A stretch of 7,456 nt of DNA, from positions 1 to 7,456 of the forward strand of contig DAOOVG010000085.1 in assembly GCA_035369865.1 (NCBI GenBank). Direction: 5' to 3'. The stretch comes from MVYY01 sp035369865. Lineage in GTDB: Bacteria; Bacteroidota; Bacteroidia; Bacteroidales; Paludibacteraceae. Numbering within the stretch: position 1 is the stretch's first letter; each line of letters starts with the position of its first letter. Position numbers and translations under genes: made by a program. Below, piece by piece: positions 1 to 7,182 of this stretch. A model generated the notes under the pieces. The model did no database searches. It was not told the DNA's origin and saw only the letters and a list, made by a program, of their open reading frames with translations.

Positions 1-498
1 CCATCCGCCAACTACGTCATAATATTTTCCATCACGTTTCCCGTCAGGATCGCCAACCGTAATTCCGTCATATACATGACAGGAATCTTTCAAAAACGGA
101 TTATAACCGCAACGTTGCTGACGCATATATTTCAACGGTATTTCGCAAGCTCCGGCATAAATAGCGTTGCCAACCCTGAAAGGAACAGATTTCGTTTCGC
201 CCACTTTTATAACATATCTACCGAGCCTTGAAAAATCGGAAAAATCCAATCGTGCCGACGATTTAAAAGCCGGTTGTTTTCCCATATTTCTGATTTTATT
301 ACCCGAATAGACCACTTTCCCGCTTTGAACATCAATTACTTCAAAACTTGAGACATCTTTTTTCTCCTTGCTCACCCATACTACCACTTTAATATCATTC
401 TGTAGATACCCCACCTGATTCACCCGAATCCATGTAGTTTGAGCATGAGATGCTAAAAAAATCGACAAAAGCGACAAAAGGACACTTGTTTTTTTCAT
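1..498 (-). CDS. Glycoside hydrolase family 9 (endo-beta-glucanase-like), N-terminal part, cut by window edge
   Basis: This is the first 166 codons of a secreted enzyme; the rest lies beyond the left edge. The ATG at 498 opens a type I signal peptide (MKKTSVLLSLLSIFLASHA, likely cleaved after A19, before QTT). Residues 22-110 look like the Ig-like N-terminal domain of GH9 enzymes: they open with WIRVNQVGYL, the hallmark of that domain, and end near GRYVIKVG...FRVG. From about residue 113 the catalytic (alpha/alpha)6 domain begins: LKYMRQQRCGYNP, CHVYDG and DGKYYDVVGGW are typical of Bacteroidota GH9 proteins, in which the metal- and nucleophile-region motif (DAGD-like) normally follows directly, here just outside the window. 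GH9 enzymes hydrolyse beta-1,4-glucan chains by an inverting mechanism. The gene follows susD on the same strand after 114 bp, so it probably supplies cleaved oligosaccharides to the SusCD pair. G+C is about 41% over the first 360 bases by hand count, somewhat above what susC appears to have. Family call is confident; exact substrate is not determined. Confidence 0.88.
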   Translation of the reverse strand, partial: MKKTSVLLSLLSIFLASHAQTTWIRVNQVGYLQNDIKVVVWVSKEKKDVSSFEVIDVQSGKVVYSGNKIRNMGKQPAFKSSARLDFSDFSRLGRYVIKVGETKSVPFRVGNAIYAGACEIPLKYMRQQRCGYNPFLKDSCHVYDGITVGDPDGKRDGKYYDVVGGW

Positions 499-531
499 AA
501 AATTATTATTAATCTTTAGCAAGATATCTAT

Positions 532-551
532 TTTTTCATTAAAATGAAAAA
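532..551. repeat. Perfect 9-bp inverted repeat upstream of the GH9 gene
   Basis: TTTTTCATT (532-540) and AATGAAAAA (543-551) are exact reverse complements separated by two bases. On the minus strand this lies directly after the larger hairpin at 549-583 and shares its last three stem bases and its U-tract. It could form a second small hairpin in the leader of the GH9 message. It is A+T-rich, so the structure alone would be weak. Confidence 0.45.
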
Positions 552-583
552 GCAACCTTTTATAAATTATAAAAAGTTGCTTT
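547..583 (-). terminator. Intrinsic-terminator-like hairpin between susD and the GH9 gene
   Basis: Bases 549-565 and 567-583 are reverse complements over 17 positions with one exception. In minus-strand RNA that exception is a U-G wobble, whereas in plus-strand RNA it would be a C-A mismatch, so the structure fits a minus-strand transcript. The base of the stem holds the only G/C-rich block (GCAAC/GGUUGC) and is followed by five U residues (551-547). It starts 30 bp past the susD stop and ends about 50 bp before the GH9 start. It could terminate or partly terminate transcription after susCD, or protect the 3' end of a processed susCD message. Confidence 0.6.
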
Positions 584-612
584 CTCTCAAAAAACTAAAA
601 ATACAATATTTA

Positions 613-2367
613 TTATTGCCATCCAGAATTTTGACCTAATTGTGGATTGAGCGATAATTGATCGGAAGGAATAGGATACCAATAGTGTTTGGGCTCATAA
701 ATACGAGTTTTACCTTTTGAACCATCTATATAATTACCAACTCTCGGAACAGCGTTGTCATATGGATCATTTACAATATTTGCACCCAGAAGAATATCAG
801 GATGTTGTGAAGAATCAAGTTTATCCAGTTGATGCCAGCGAATCAAATCCCAATAACGCGTCCAGTTATCAAACATAAGTTCGCACCGACGTTCACGACG
901 TATTTCCCATATTAAATCACTTACTTCCATATTATTAGCAGGATCAGAAAAACCAACATCAACTGTCAAATGAGGTAATCCAGCACGATCTTTTAGTTTG
1001 TTAATCGAATTATTCAGATCGTCCTGCGTAATTTCGCCTAGTTCAGCGCAAGCTTCCGCATACTGAAGATACACTACTGCTAGCCAAAATAACGGGGCAT
1101 GTGTGTAATTTGAATTAGTTTGATTTCTATATTGCACAGGAATATCTTTATTATCATATTTACAAATACCATAACCTGTTGAAGAAGTCATCGACATACC
1201 AACTCCAAAACGAGTAAAACCACGACCAACATAACATAAGGCAGTATCAAGTGTTTGTACTAATCTTTTGTCACGTAATGATAAAATTTTGGTAATAGAG
1301 AGGATTGTATCAGGTACTGTTTGACCTGCTACTACTTTAGTACCAATTTTAAATTCAGCTGCATCGGTATTGTCAAGATTTGTCAATGAGGCAGGTTTTC
1401 CGTCCAGGAATAAATAAGACTCAAAGGCATTCTTGGTCATGCCACTAATTTGAGTAGAAGAACAGGTATAATCAATGGTAGAATGTTGTAAAACTCCTAA
1501 TTTATAAGGTTTATACATAATCATTTCAGGATTTTTACTCAAATCAACAGAATTATAATTCCCTTGATAGGAAGCATTTAAACTGAAACCTTTCCCCATT
1601 AAGTAGGAAGCTGCATTTTTTGCTTGCGTCAGAAAGTTTCTTGAACCTGTCAAATCCGGAGCAGATTGACCGTCACTTGCGTTACGATATTTTCTGAATG
1701 TTCCTTCAAATAAGCAAATTTCTGCCTTCATGGCATAAGCCACATTTCGATTCAACGTTATTTTTGAAGTGTTATCATACATATTATCACAAGCAAAATT
1801 CAAATCAGCGAGCACATTATTCATTACCTCATCTCTATTATTTCTTGGACCATACAAATAACCTTCATCTGTAATGTCCAATGATTTATCTATCCACGGA
1901 ACATCACCATAAGCCCTTATCAATTGATAATATTGCCATGCTCTCATCAAACGGCCTACACCTTTCCAATGATTTTTGGCTGCATCGCTCATTGGAACTT
2001 TATCTACATTTTCTAATAAGATATTGGCTCGTCGAATTTCAATCCAACCATTTTTCCACGTAGAACTGCTCGCCGGTACGTTTATATAAGTCCATTGAGC
2101 AAACTCATTTCCCGCCTGGTCATCAGATAATGTTTTAAAATAAAAATTTCCTGCACCACCTGCATTTCCATAACCTAAAAAATTCTCATAGAATGTATTT
2201 GCATAACCACTTACATTATTTTCACTTGTCCAAAAATTATCATTTGTAAAAGTGTCCAATGGATTTTTATTTAAAAAATCATCGCTACAACTGATGAAGA
2301 AGATGACTAACAATGTCATCAATACTACATTAAATTTCTTCATATTATTTTGATTTAAATTGTTCAT
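613..2367 (-). CDS. SusD/RagB-family glycan-binding outer-membrane lipoprotein
   Basis: SusD-like proteins are surface lipoproteins that sit as a lid on SusC and bind the glycan before import. The first 27 residues form a lipoprotein signal ending in the lipobox FISC, so C27 should be acylated; SDDFLN follows, as is usual in the family. Two starts fit: the ATG at 2367, or the ATG at 2343 (residue 9), which gives a more standard signal, MKKFNVVLMTLLVIFFISC; the second is likely the real one. The helical, TPR-rich N-terminal half shows RAWQYYQLIRAYGDVPW (about 142-158) and a repeat helix near AYAMKAEICLFEG (210-222). The C-terminal RagB/SusD domain carries IRRERRCELMFDNWTRYWDL (about 487-506), and the protein ends in NPQLGQNSGW, a typical terminus. 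At 584 residues it is full length and intact. It starts 9 bp after the susC stop, so the two are co-transcribed. Binding specificity cannot be read from the sequence; the GH9 neighbour points to a beta-glucan. Confidence 0.95.
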   Translation of the reverse strand: MNNLNQNNMKKFNVVLMTLLVIFFISCSDDFLNKNPLDTFTNDNFWTSENNVSGYANTFYENFLGYGNAGGAGNFYFKTLSDDQAGNEFAQWTYINVPASSSTWKNGWIEIRRANILLENVDKVPMSDAAKNHWKGVGRLMRAWQYYQLIRAYGDVPWIDKSLDITDEGYLYGPRNNRDEVMNNVLADLNFACDNMYDNTSKITLNRNVAYAMKAEICLFEGTFRKYRNASDGQSAPDLTGSRNFLTQAKNAASYLMGKGFSLNASYQGNYNSVDLSKNPEMIMYKPYKLGVLQHSTIDYTCSSTQISGMTKNAFESYLFLDGKPASLTNLDNTDAAEFKIGTKVVAGQTVPDTILSITKILSLRDKRLVQTLDTALCYVGRGFTRFGVGMSMTSSTGYGICKYDNKDIPVQYRNQTNSNYTHAPLFWLAVVYLQYAEACAELGEITQDDLNNSINKLKDRAGLPHLTVDVGFSDPANNMEVSDLIWEIRRERRCELMFDNWTRYWDLIRWHQLDKLDSSQHPDILLGANIVNDPYDNAVPRVGNYIDGSKGKTRIYEPKHYWYPIPSDQLSLNPQLGQNSGWQ

Positions 2368-2376
2368 TAAACTAAC

Positions 2377-5300
2377 TTAAAATGAAAGCTGGAAGCCGAA
2401 AGAAAAAGTTCTGCACATTGGATCAATACGACCCCAAGTTCCATTACCCAAACTTACACCTGCCTCCACATCATTAATTTCAGGATCGACAGGAGCAATA
2501 CTCTTATTAATTAATTCTGCCAGATTGTTCCCACTAAAATAAACTCTTGCTTTTTGCAAATAAATTTTATCAGATATTTTCTTTGGTAAAGTATATCCTA
2601 CCGTTAAATTTTTAAAACGAAGATAAGCCATGTTCACCATGTATTTGGATTGAGGATAAAAATTATGATTACCCAAATCCAAAACGGCAATTGTACCTCT
2701 TCCTGCATTTCCAGGATACATTCGTGGATAATCCGCATTAGGGTCAGGGTTATCTTCTGTCCAGTAACTTGTTTGATTGGCATAAATAGCATCTGCACCT
2801 CGCATCATAGGCATAACAAAAGCGCTTTGTGTCCAGATAGAACGTTTCCCAACACCCTGGAAAAACATATCCAGATCAAATCCTTTCCATTCTCCACCCA
2901 ACCGAAAACTATATTGGTAACGAGGAGTCGAATTACCAATTACTTTTAAATCACCATGATCGTCAGCAGTTCCTTTTCCGCCATCGATTACCCCATCACC
3001 ATTTAAATCTTTAAATTTTATATCACCAGGACCAAATACAAAATTTCCCTGCTCCAATCCTTTTTGTGAAGCTATTCCTAGTTTATAAGTTCCATCTGCA
3101 TTAAAATCGTCTTTTGTAAAATAACGTTCTGTTTCAAAGCCCCAAATATCCCCATAAACTTTACCATTATAATAACTGTTTAGAAGTTTAATATCACTAC
3201 TCCATTTCATAACTATTGTTTTAAAATCACCAATACTTGCGTTGGCATAAATAGTTAAATCATTAAAAAGATGACGCCAATCAATACTTAATTCCCACCC
3301 CCGCGTTCTCAATTCGCCAGCATTTACATAAGGAGCATCAGCTCCCAATACTTGTGGTAAAGTTTTTCCTGGAGCCAACATATCTTTTGTTGTACGTTGA
3401 TACCAGTCAAAAGTTAAATTCAAATCATTATTTAAAAAGCCAAAATCTCCACCCAAATCCAATGTTTGAATTCGCTCCCATTTGAGAGTAGAAGATACCA
3501 ATGTCGGCATATTATATTGAACTACGATGACACCATTATTGTCTAACCAATGAACATTGGTATTAGCTACTTTTGTCATCGTTGGAATAAACATGTAATC
3601 ACCTACTGCTTGATTACCTATTTCTCCATAGGAAGCACGTATTTTAGCATTGCTTATTACTTCTTTAATTGGCGTAAAAAATGGTTCTTCACTTATTCGA
3701 TAACCAACTGAGCCCGATGGGAAAAATGCCCAACGGTCATTACTTGGGAAACGAGAAGATCCGTCATATCGTCCATTCAATTCTAATAGCCAGATTCCTT
3801 TATAATCATAATTGATTCTCGAAAAATAACCAGCAGTAGCCCAGTGAGTATGAGAACCACTCACTAATTGATCACCTGTTGCTAAATTAAATTCAGGCAT
3901 TTTTGGATCCAACAAACTTTGACGTTCAGAAAAATGAGAATAATATTCACCACTTTCAGCATTTGCTCCCAGCATAAAATTAAAATGATGAACATTTGCC
4001 AGATCAAGTTTGTAATTTCCATAAATATTGAAAGCAAACGATTTGTTTTTTCGAGATTCTTGTTCTACATCAGTTGTTGTACTCAAAGTCGCTGGTTTAT
4101 CTATTTTACCTCCCCATGAATCCCATACTGTTACAGGAATATAGGCTGCTTTATAATTATAATTTTCAATGTTATAAGTATAATCAGCATTTAAAGTCAA
4201 ACCTTTTGCCAGTGTCAATTTTGCAAAAGTTCCCAGTCGATTGAAGCCATCATTATCAATCCAATCGCCGGCTTGTTTTCTGTAAGCTATATCATTCCGG
4301 AAATCAATGCCTTGATAAGTTCCATAAGGACCAAAAAAGCTTCCCCATCGCCACAGGTACTGATAAGTGGTGCGTCGAGTTGCAGGTCCTTTGAAATCTT
4401 TACTGGTAAAATTCAGTCGAGCTCCAATTTGGAACCATTTACGTAAATCTGTTGTAATATTCAATGTTGTAGTCCATTTATTCATCTTTTCAGGATAATA
4501 TTCCATTACGCCCTCATCATGATTATATCCTACAGACATAAAATAAGATGTATTTCCACTTGTTCCTTCCAAAGAAATATTATGGCTTTGCGTTGGTTTC
4601 CATTTTCGGAACATAATATTTACCACATCCCAATCTGCAAAATAACTACCCACACCATTTTGATCAAGAACAAAATCTTCACCTAATATCATTTCCCGAT
4701 AACCGGATTTTTTCCAGTTATGATCTTTTCCCCATTTTTCAGCCAGAGGAAGCATTTGATCAAGATACATACCGAAAAGTTCATTTGGGAAGCCTGCACG
4801 ATTATTAGCAACCATCAAAGCTCTAATTTGAGTAGGAACATCAGGATAATTGGGGAGAATAGTTGGAGTTTCCCAACCAATGTTATTAGTATAATTTAAA
4901 GTAACATGATCTACTCTTTTAGCTGATTTGGTTGTAATTAAAATTACACCAAAAGCTGCACGAGTACCATAAATTGAAGTAGAAGCAGCATCTTTTAACA
5001 CAGAAATATTTTGAATATCTTGCGTATTCAATAAGGAAATATCTTCCATTGGAACGCCATCAACTACGATAAGAGGTTTACTCTTTTCTTTATTACTTAA
5101 AGTACCCAAACCTCGAATAGAAATTTCGGGTTGCGCCCCTAATTTACCACTACTATTGATAACAGATAAACCTGGTACAACTCCTTGTAAAGCTTTTGAC
5201 ACATCCGCATAAGGGCGTGCTTCTAATGTTTTAGAAACATCGACCGTTGAGACAGCACCCGTTAAATTTTCCTTTTTTTGCGTACCATAGCCGACCACTA

Positions 5301-5631
5301 CTAATTCTTCAAGAATTTCTGTAGAAGATTGTAATACTACACTTATGTTAGGTGCGACAGGCACTTCTTGTGTCTTCATGCCTACATATGAAATTATCAA
5401 TGTTTTGGCATTTTCCGGAACAATTAACGTAAAATTTCCATTATTGTCTGAAATAGTTCCCACAGTGGTACCTTTAACTTTAATGGATGCCCCAATAACA
5501 GGTTCACCCACTTCATCTATCACTCTTCCCGTCACTCGGGTTTGTGCATATGTTATTCCAATACTCAAACTAAATAGGAATAACAAAAAAATCATTTTTT
5601 TATTCATACTCATTTGTTTTTTGTAAATCAT
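2377..5631 (-). CDS. SusC/RagA-family TonB-dependent outer-membrane transporter
   Basis: This is a 22-strand beta-barrel that imports oligosaccharides across the outer membrane with energy from TonB-ExbBD. The signal peptide ends at TYA(29), before QTRVTG. Residues 30-102 are a carboxypeptidase-regulatory-like domain (VTGRVIDEVGEPVIGASIKV). A TonB-box region, EELVVVGYGTQKK, lies at 108-120. The plug spans about 122-236 and includes PLIVVDGVPMEDI and VLKDAASTSIYGTRAAFGVI. The barrel holds conserved blocks such as LNGRYDGSSRFPSNDRWAFF (near 617-640) and a DLNGDGVID calcium-type loop (near 873-881), and it ends in FSFGFQLSF with the terminal aromatic residue used for barrel assembly. At 1084 residues it is of normal length and unbroken. 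There is no N-terminal STN domain, so control through a FecR-type anti-sigma partner is unlikely. The ATG codons at 5613 and 5607 give tighter signal peptides (MSMNKK or MNKK) and are more likely than the one at 5631. It heads the operon with susD. Confidence 0.96.
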   Translation of the reverse strand: MIYKKQMSMNKKMIFLLFLFSLSIGITYAQTRVTGRVIDEVGEPVIGASIKVKGTTVGTISDNNGNFTLIVPENAKTLIISYVGMKTQEVPVAPNISVVLQSSTEILEELVVVGYGTQKKENLTGAVSTVDVSKTLEARPYADVSKALQGVVPGLSVINSSGKLGAQPEISIRGLGTLSNKEKSKPLIVVDGVPMEDISLLNTQDIQNISVLKDAASTSIYGTRAAFGVILITTKSAKRVDHVTLNYTNNIGWETPTILPNYPDVPTQIRALMVANNRAGFPNELFGMYLDQMLPLAEKWGKDHNWKKSGYREMILGEDFVLDQNGVGSYFADWDVVNIMFRKWKPTQSHNISLEGTSGNTSYFMSVGYNHDEGVMEYYPEKMNKWTTTLNITTDLRKWFQIGARLNFTSKDFKGPATRRTTYQYLWRWGSFFGPYGTYQGIDFRNDIAYRKQAGDWIDNDGFNRLGTFAKLTLAKGLTLNADYTYNIENYNYKAAYIPVTVWDSWGGKIDKPATLSTTTDVEQESRKNKSFAFNIYGNYKLDLANVHHFNFMLGANAESGEYYSHFSERQSLLDPKMPEFNLATGDQLVSGSHTHWATAGYFSRINYDYKGIWLLELNGRYDGSSRFPSNDRWAFFPSGSVGYRISEEPFFTPIKEVISNAKIRASYGEIGNQAVGDYMFIPTMTKVANTNVHWLDNNGVIVVQYNMPTLVSSTLKWERIQTLDLGGDFGFLNNDLNLTFDWYQRTTKDMLAPGKTLPQVLGADAPYVNAGELRTRGWELSIDWRHLFNDLTIYANASIGDFKTIVMKWSSDIKLLNSYYNGKVYGDIWGFETERYFTKDDFNADGTYKLGIASQKGLEQGNFVFGPGDIKFKDLNGDGVIDGGKGTADDHGDLKVIGNSTPRYQYSFRLGGEWKGFDLDMFFQGVGKRSIWTQSAFVMPMMRGADAIYANQTSYWTEDNPDPNADYPRMYPGNAGRGTIAVLDLGNHNFYPQSKYMVNMAYLRFKNLTVGYTLPKKISDKIYLQKARVYFSGNNLAELINKSIAPVDPEINDVEAGVSLGNGTWGRIDPMCRTFSFGFQLSF

Positions 5632-5947
5632 TGAAAAACATTTGTTTTATTTAATAACTATACACTAAAAATAATAAATATAAGAATTTTTTTTATTTAT
5701 TAATTAATATGAATTTATTTTAAAAAACCAATTTTTATTAATTTCTTTTAAAATTTAGCATTGATATTCAGTAATTTACAAATTAGGACTTTATTAAAAG
5801 AGATTTTTTAAAATAAATGTAAATATAAAATCATTTTCTGAATATTCTTCAAAAATAAACAAAGTTTAACAATATTTTATTTTGATATCATAAAAAATAG
5901 CTAAATTCACTTCATACATCAAAAAATTGTAAAATAAAAGATTCAAA

Positions 5948-5979
5948 CAAATTTAACCATTAACTTTTTCTTTATCAAA
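5948..5979 (-). promoter_or_regulatory. Bacteroidota-type promoter (-33/-7) for the susCD operon
   Basis: Read on the minus strand, TTTG (5979-5976) is followed after exactly 20 bp by TAAATTTG (5955-5948), which matches the -7 consensus TAnnTTTG at all fixed positions. Spacing and both elements fit the primary-sigma promoters known from Bacteroides and Flavobacterium. Transcription would start a few bases below 5948, leaving a leader of about 310 nt before susC. A second -7-like match (TATTTTTG, 5857-5850) lies nearer to the gene but lacks a -33 partner. Confidence 0.6.
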
Positions 5980-6001
5980 CCAATAACCTTTTTATTTCAG
6001 A

Positions 6002-6044
6002 TAGTAAAAAATTAATTTAATCACATTTATTTTTTAGTAAAAAA
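6002..6044. repeat. Pair of TAGTAAAAAA direct repeats upstream of the PUL promoter
   Basis: TAGTAAAAAA occurs at 6002-6011 and again at 6035-6044, a 33-bp interval that places both copies on the same face of the helix (about three turns). Each is followed by a similar A/T stretch. They lie 23-65 bp upstream of the minus-strand -33 element, a position suited to an activator. In such A+T-rich DNA this may be chance. Confidence 0.25.
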
Positions 6045-6083
6045 AATTTATTTATGATTATTTACATATTTTGTCTATACAAT

Positions 6084-6100
6084 GAAATTTTATAAATTTC
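6084..6100. repeat. Perfect palindrome GAAATTT-TAT-AAATTTC, possible operator
   Basis: Two exact 7-bp arms (6084-6090 and 6094-6100) flank a 3-bp centre. It lies about 105 bp upstream of the PUL -33 element and about 105 bp upstream of the plus-strand -7 element, so it could bind a dimeric regulator of either operon. No U-tract follows, so it is not terminator-like. It contains only two G/C pairs, so chance cannot be excluded. Confidence 0.3.
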
Positions 6101-6203
6101 TGCTCAGTTTTTAATCTTAGAAAATTACAAATTATTAATAAATTTTATATGTTTTAAATAAAAATAATAAGCGTACCTAAGGAAATATTCAATCAATTAT
6201 TTA

Positions 6204-6211
6204 TAGTTTTG
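6204..6211 (+). promoter_or_regulatory. Bacteroidota -7 promoter element for the membrane protein-PRTase operon
   Basis: TAGTTTTG matches TAnnTTTG at every fixed position and ends 36 bp before the ATG at 6248, giving a short leader of roughly 30 nt. No TTTG is found 19-21 bp upstream, so the -33 half is weak or absent; the call rests on the -7 match and its position. Confidence 0.45.
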
Positions 6212-6247
6212 TAGTAAAGATGTTTAATCAACTTCAAATTTTAAAAT

Positions 6248-6757
6248 ATGGCAAATACTATAAAACTGTATTCTTTTAGCCTGAGCAATTTAAAAACCTA
6301 CATTTTTGCAGCACTTTTTGTTGTTGGAAATTTGCTCTTTCCGCAGTTAGCACATCTTATTCCAAATGGCGGACTCATTTTTCTTCCAATTTATTTTTTC
6401 ACATTGATTGCTGCTTATAAATATGGCATCCATGTTGGATTAATAACAGCAATTCTGTCTCCACTTGTGAATAGCCTTTTGTTTGGTATGCCTGTAATGA
6501 GCACGTTGCCGATCATTTTGTTTAAATCGGTTATTCTGGCCATCGCTGCTGCAATGGCTGCTAAGCATTTTGGAAAAATATCTTTTTGGGGAATTTTATT
6601 TTCGATCGTTGCTTATCAATTTATAGGTACGGGAGTAGAATGGTTAATGACACAAAATTTTGTCGTCGCTATTCAAGATTTTCGAATAGGTTTACCAGGA
6701 ATGGTGATTCAGCTTGTAGGTGGTTATTTTGTTTTGAAAGCCATAGCTAAAATATAA
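6248..6757 (+). CDS. Six-helix membrane protein, probable ECF-transporter substrate-binding (S) component
   Basis: The 169-residue protein is almost wholly hydrophobic, with about six membrane segments: roughly 16-34, 42-60, 62-80, 86-106, 111-129 and 148-168. Size, helix count and the central pattern (PNGGLIFLPIYFFTLIAAYK, then G60-xxxG64-LITAILSPL and LLFGMP) resemble S components of energy-coupling factor transporters, the vitamin and precursor importers of the ThiT/HmpT/QueT kind. An S component captures the small molecule and works with a shared EcfT/EcfA module, which is not in this window and would have to be encoded elsewhere. The alanine pattern AxxxA often seen in helix 1 is not present in strict form. 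The only large charged gap is short, and no signal peptide or fused domain is seen. The next gene, a phosphoribosyltransferase, begins 2-8 bases after its stop, so the two are surely co-translated and the substrate may be a nucleobase-like ring. Family call is moderate; substrate is inference. Confidence 0.65.
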   Translation: MANTIKLYSFSLSNLKTYIFAALFVVGNLLFPQLAHLIPNGGLIFLPIYFFTLIAAYKYGIHVGLITAILSPLVNSLLFGMPVMSTLPIILFKSVILAIAAAMAAKHFGKISFWGILFSIVAYQFIGTGVEWLMTQNFVVAIQDFRIGLPGMVIQLVGGYFVLKAIAKI

Positions 6758-6765
6758 AATTGAGT

Positions 6766-7167
6766 ATGCTGCCAGAAAAATCATGGGAAGAAATTTTGCA
6801 ACGTTTTCGTAAAATTGAATTTCAGGAAACTTTCGACATGATTGTTGCCATTGCGAATGGTGGCATCATTCCTGCTGCCATTCTCAATCAACGATTGAAC
6901 ATTGATATTCAACTTTTAAAAATAAATTTCCGCAATCCTGACCAAAAGATGAAATATGATAAACCGAAACTTGTTTCACCTATCGATTTCGAGTACAAAG
7001 GCAAAAAAATTCTTTTGGTGGAAGATCGCATCAAAACAGGGGCGACTGTACAATTCGCCATCGATCTTTTACATGATGCCGGGCAAATAAAGACCTTTGC
7101 GGTAAACGGAAAGGCCGATTATTCGCTATATGACGAACCCTGTTTCAGATTTCCATGGTTGCTGTAA
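6766..7167 (+). CDS. Small type I phosphoribosyltransferase, substrate uncertain
   Basis: Type I phosphoribosyltransferases (PRTases) join a nitrogenous base to the ribose phosphate of PRPP, releasing pyrophosphate. The PRPP-binding motif is clear at residues 82-94, ILLVEDRIKTGAT: a hydrophobic strand, the acidic pair E86-D87 and the T91-G92-A93-T94 loop. The pyrophosphate-loop region is IVAIANGGIIPAAIL (26-40). The end, FRFPWLL, resembles the FPW hood segment of xanthine-guanine type PRTases. At 133 residues it is short for the fold but looks complete. Start: the ATG at 6766 is preferred; a TTG at 6760 in the same frame would add two residues and begin 2 bases after the upstream stop. Relative to human HPRT (E133-D134-x-x-D137-T-G), K90 stands where the catalytic aspartate D137 is expected, so a plain hypoxanthine/guanine assignment is doubtful. 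It is co-transcribed with the membrane protein and probably traps the imported substrate as a nucleotide. Confidence 0.82.
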   Translation: MLPEKSWEEILQRFRKIEFQETFDMIVAIANGGIIPAAILNQRLNIDIQLLKINFRNPDQKMKYDKPKLVSPIDFEYKGKKILLVEDRIKTGATVQFAIDLLHDAGQIKTFAVNGKADYSLYDEPCFRFPWLL

Positions 7168-7182
7168 AATTAAATGTATTTC

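Larger units (their letters stand above)
5632..6247. other. Divergent A+T-rich intergenic region, no gene seen
   Basis: These 616 bases separate the minus-strand PUL from the plus-strand membrane-protein operon. They are dominated by A and T runs, and no credible coding sequence, tRNA or structured G+C-rich RNA is visible. They contain the PUL promoter candidate (5948-5979), the plus-strand -7 element (6204-6211), a palindrome (6084-6100) and two TAGTAAAAAA copies (6002-6011 and 6035-6044). About 310 bases between the PUL promoter and susC would form an untranslated leader if that promoter is used. Confidence 0.75.

Noticed and set aside
500..531. Separate promoter for the GH9 gene in the gap after susD
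   Set aside because: Only a partial -7 match (TATCTTGC on the minus strand) is visible and there is no -33 partner, so no promoter is called.
5345..5626. Plus-strand open frame of 93 codons opposite the start of susC
   Set aside because: It is the reverse of the conserved signal peptide and carboxypeptidase-like domain of susC, and its own translation shows no domain. The other plus-strand frames at 1881-2063, 2650-2949 and 3919-4119 are shadows of susD and susC in the same way.
5672..5702. TAATAAATA / TATTTATTA inverted repeat in the susC leader as a regulatory hairpin
   Set aside because: It has nine A/T-only pairs around a 13-base loop. In RNA it would barely be stable, and such repeats are expected by chance in this A+T-rich stretch.
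5850..5857. Second minus-strand -7-like element (TATTTTTG) as the PUL promoter
   Set aside because: No TTTG lies 19-21 bp upstream on that strand, whereas the match at 5948-5979 has both elements. It remains a possible secondary start.
6760..6765. TTG at 6760 as the start of the phosphoribosyltransferase
   Set aside because: An ATG two codons later gives an equally complete protein, and ATG is far more common in this phylum. The TTG start stays possible because it sits 2 bases after the upstream stop.
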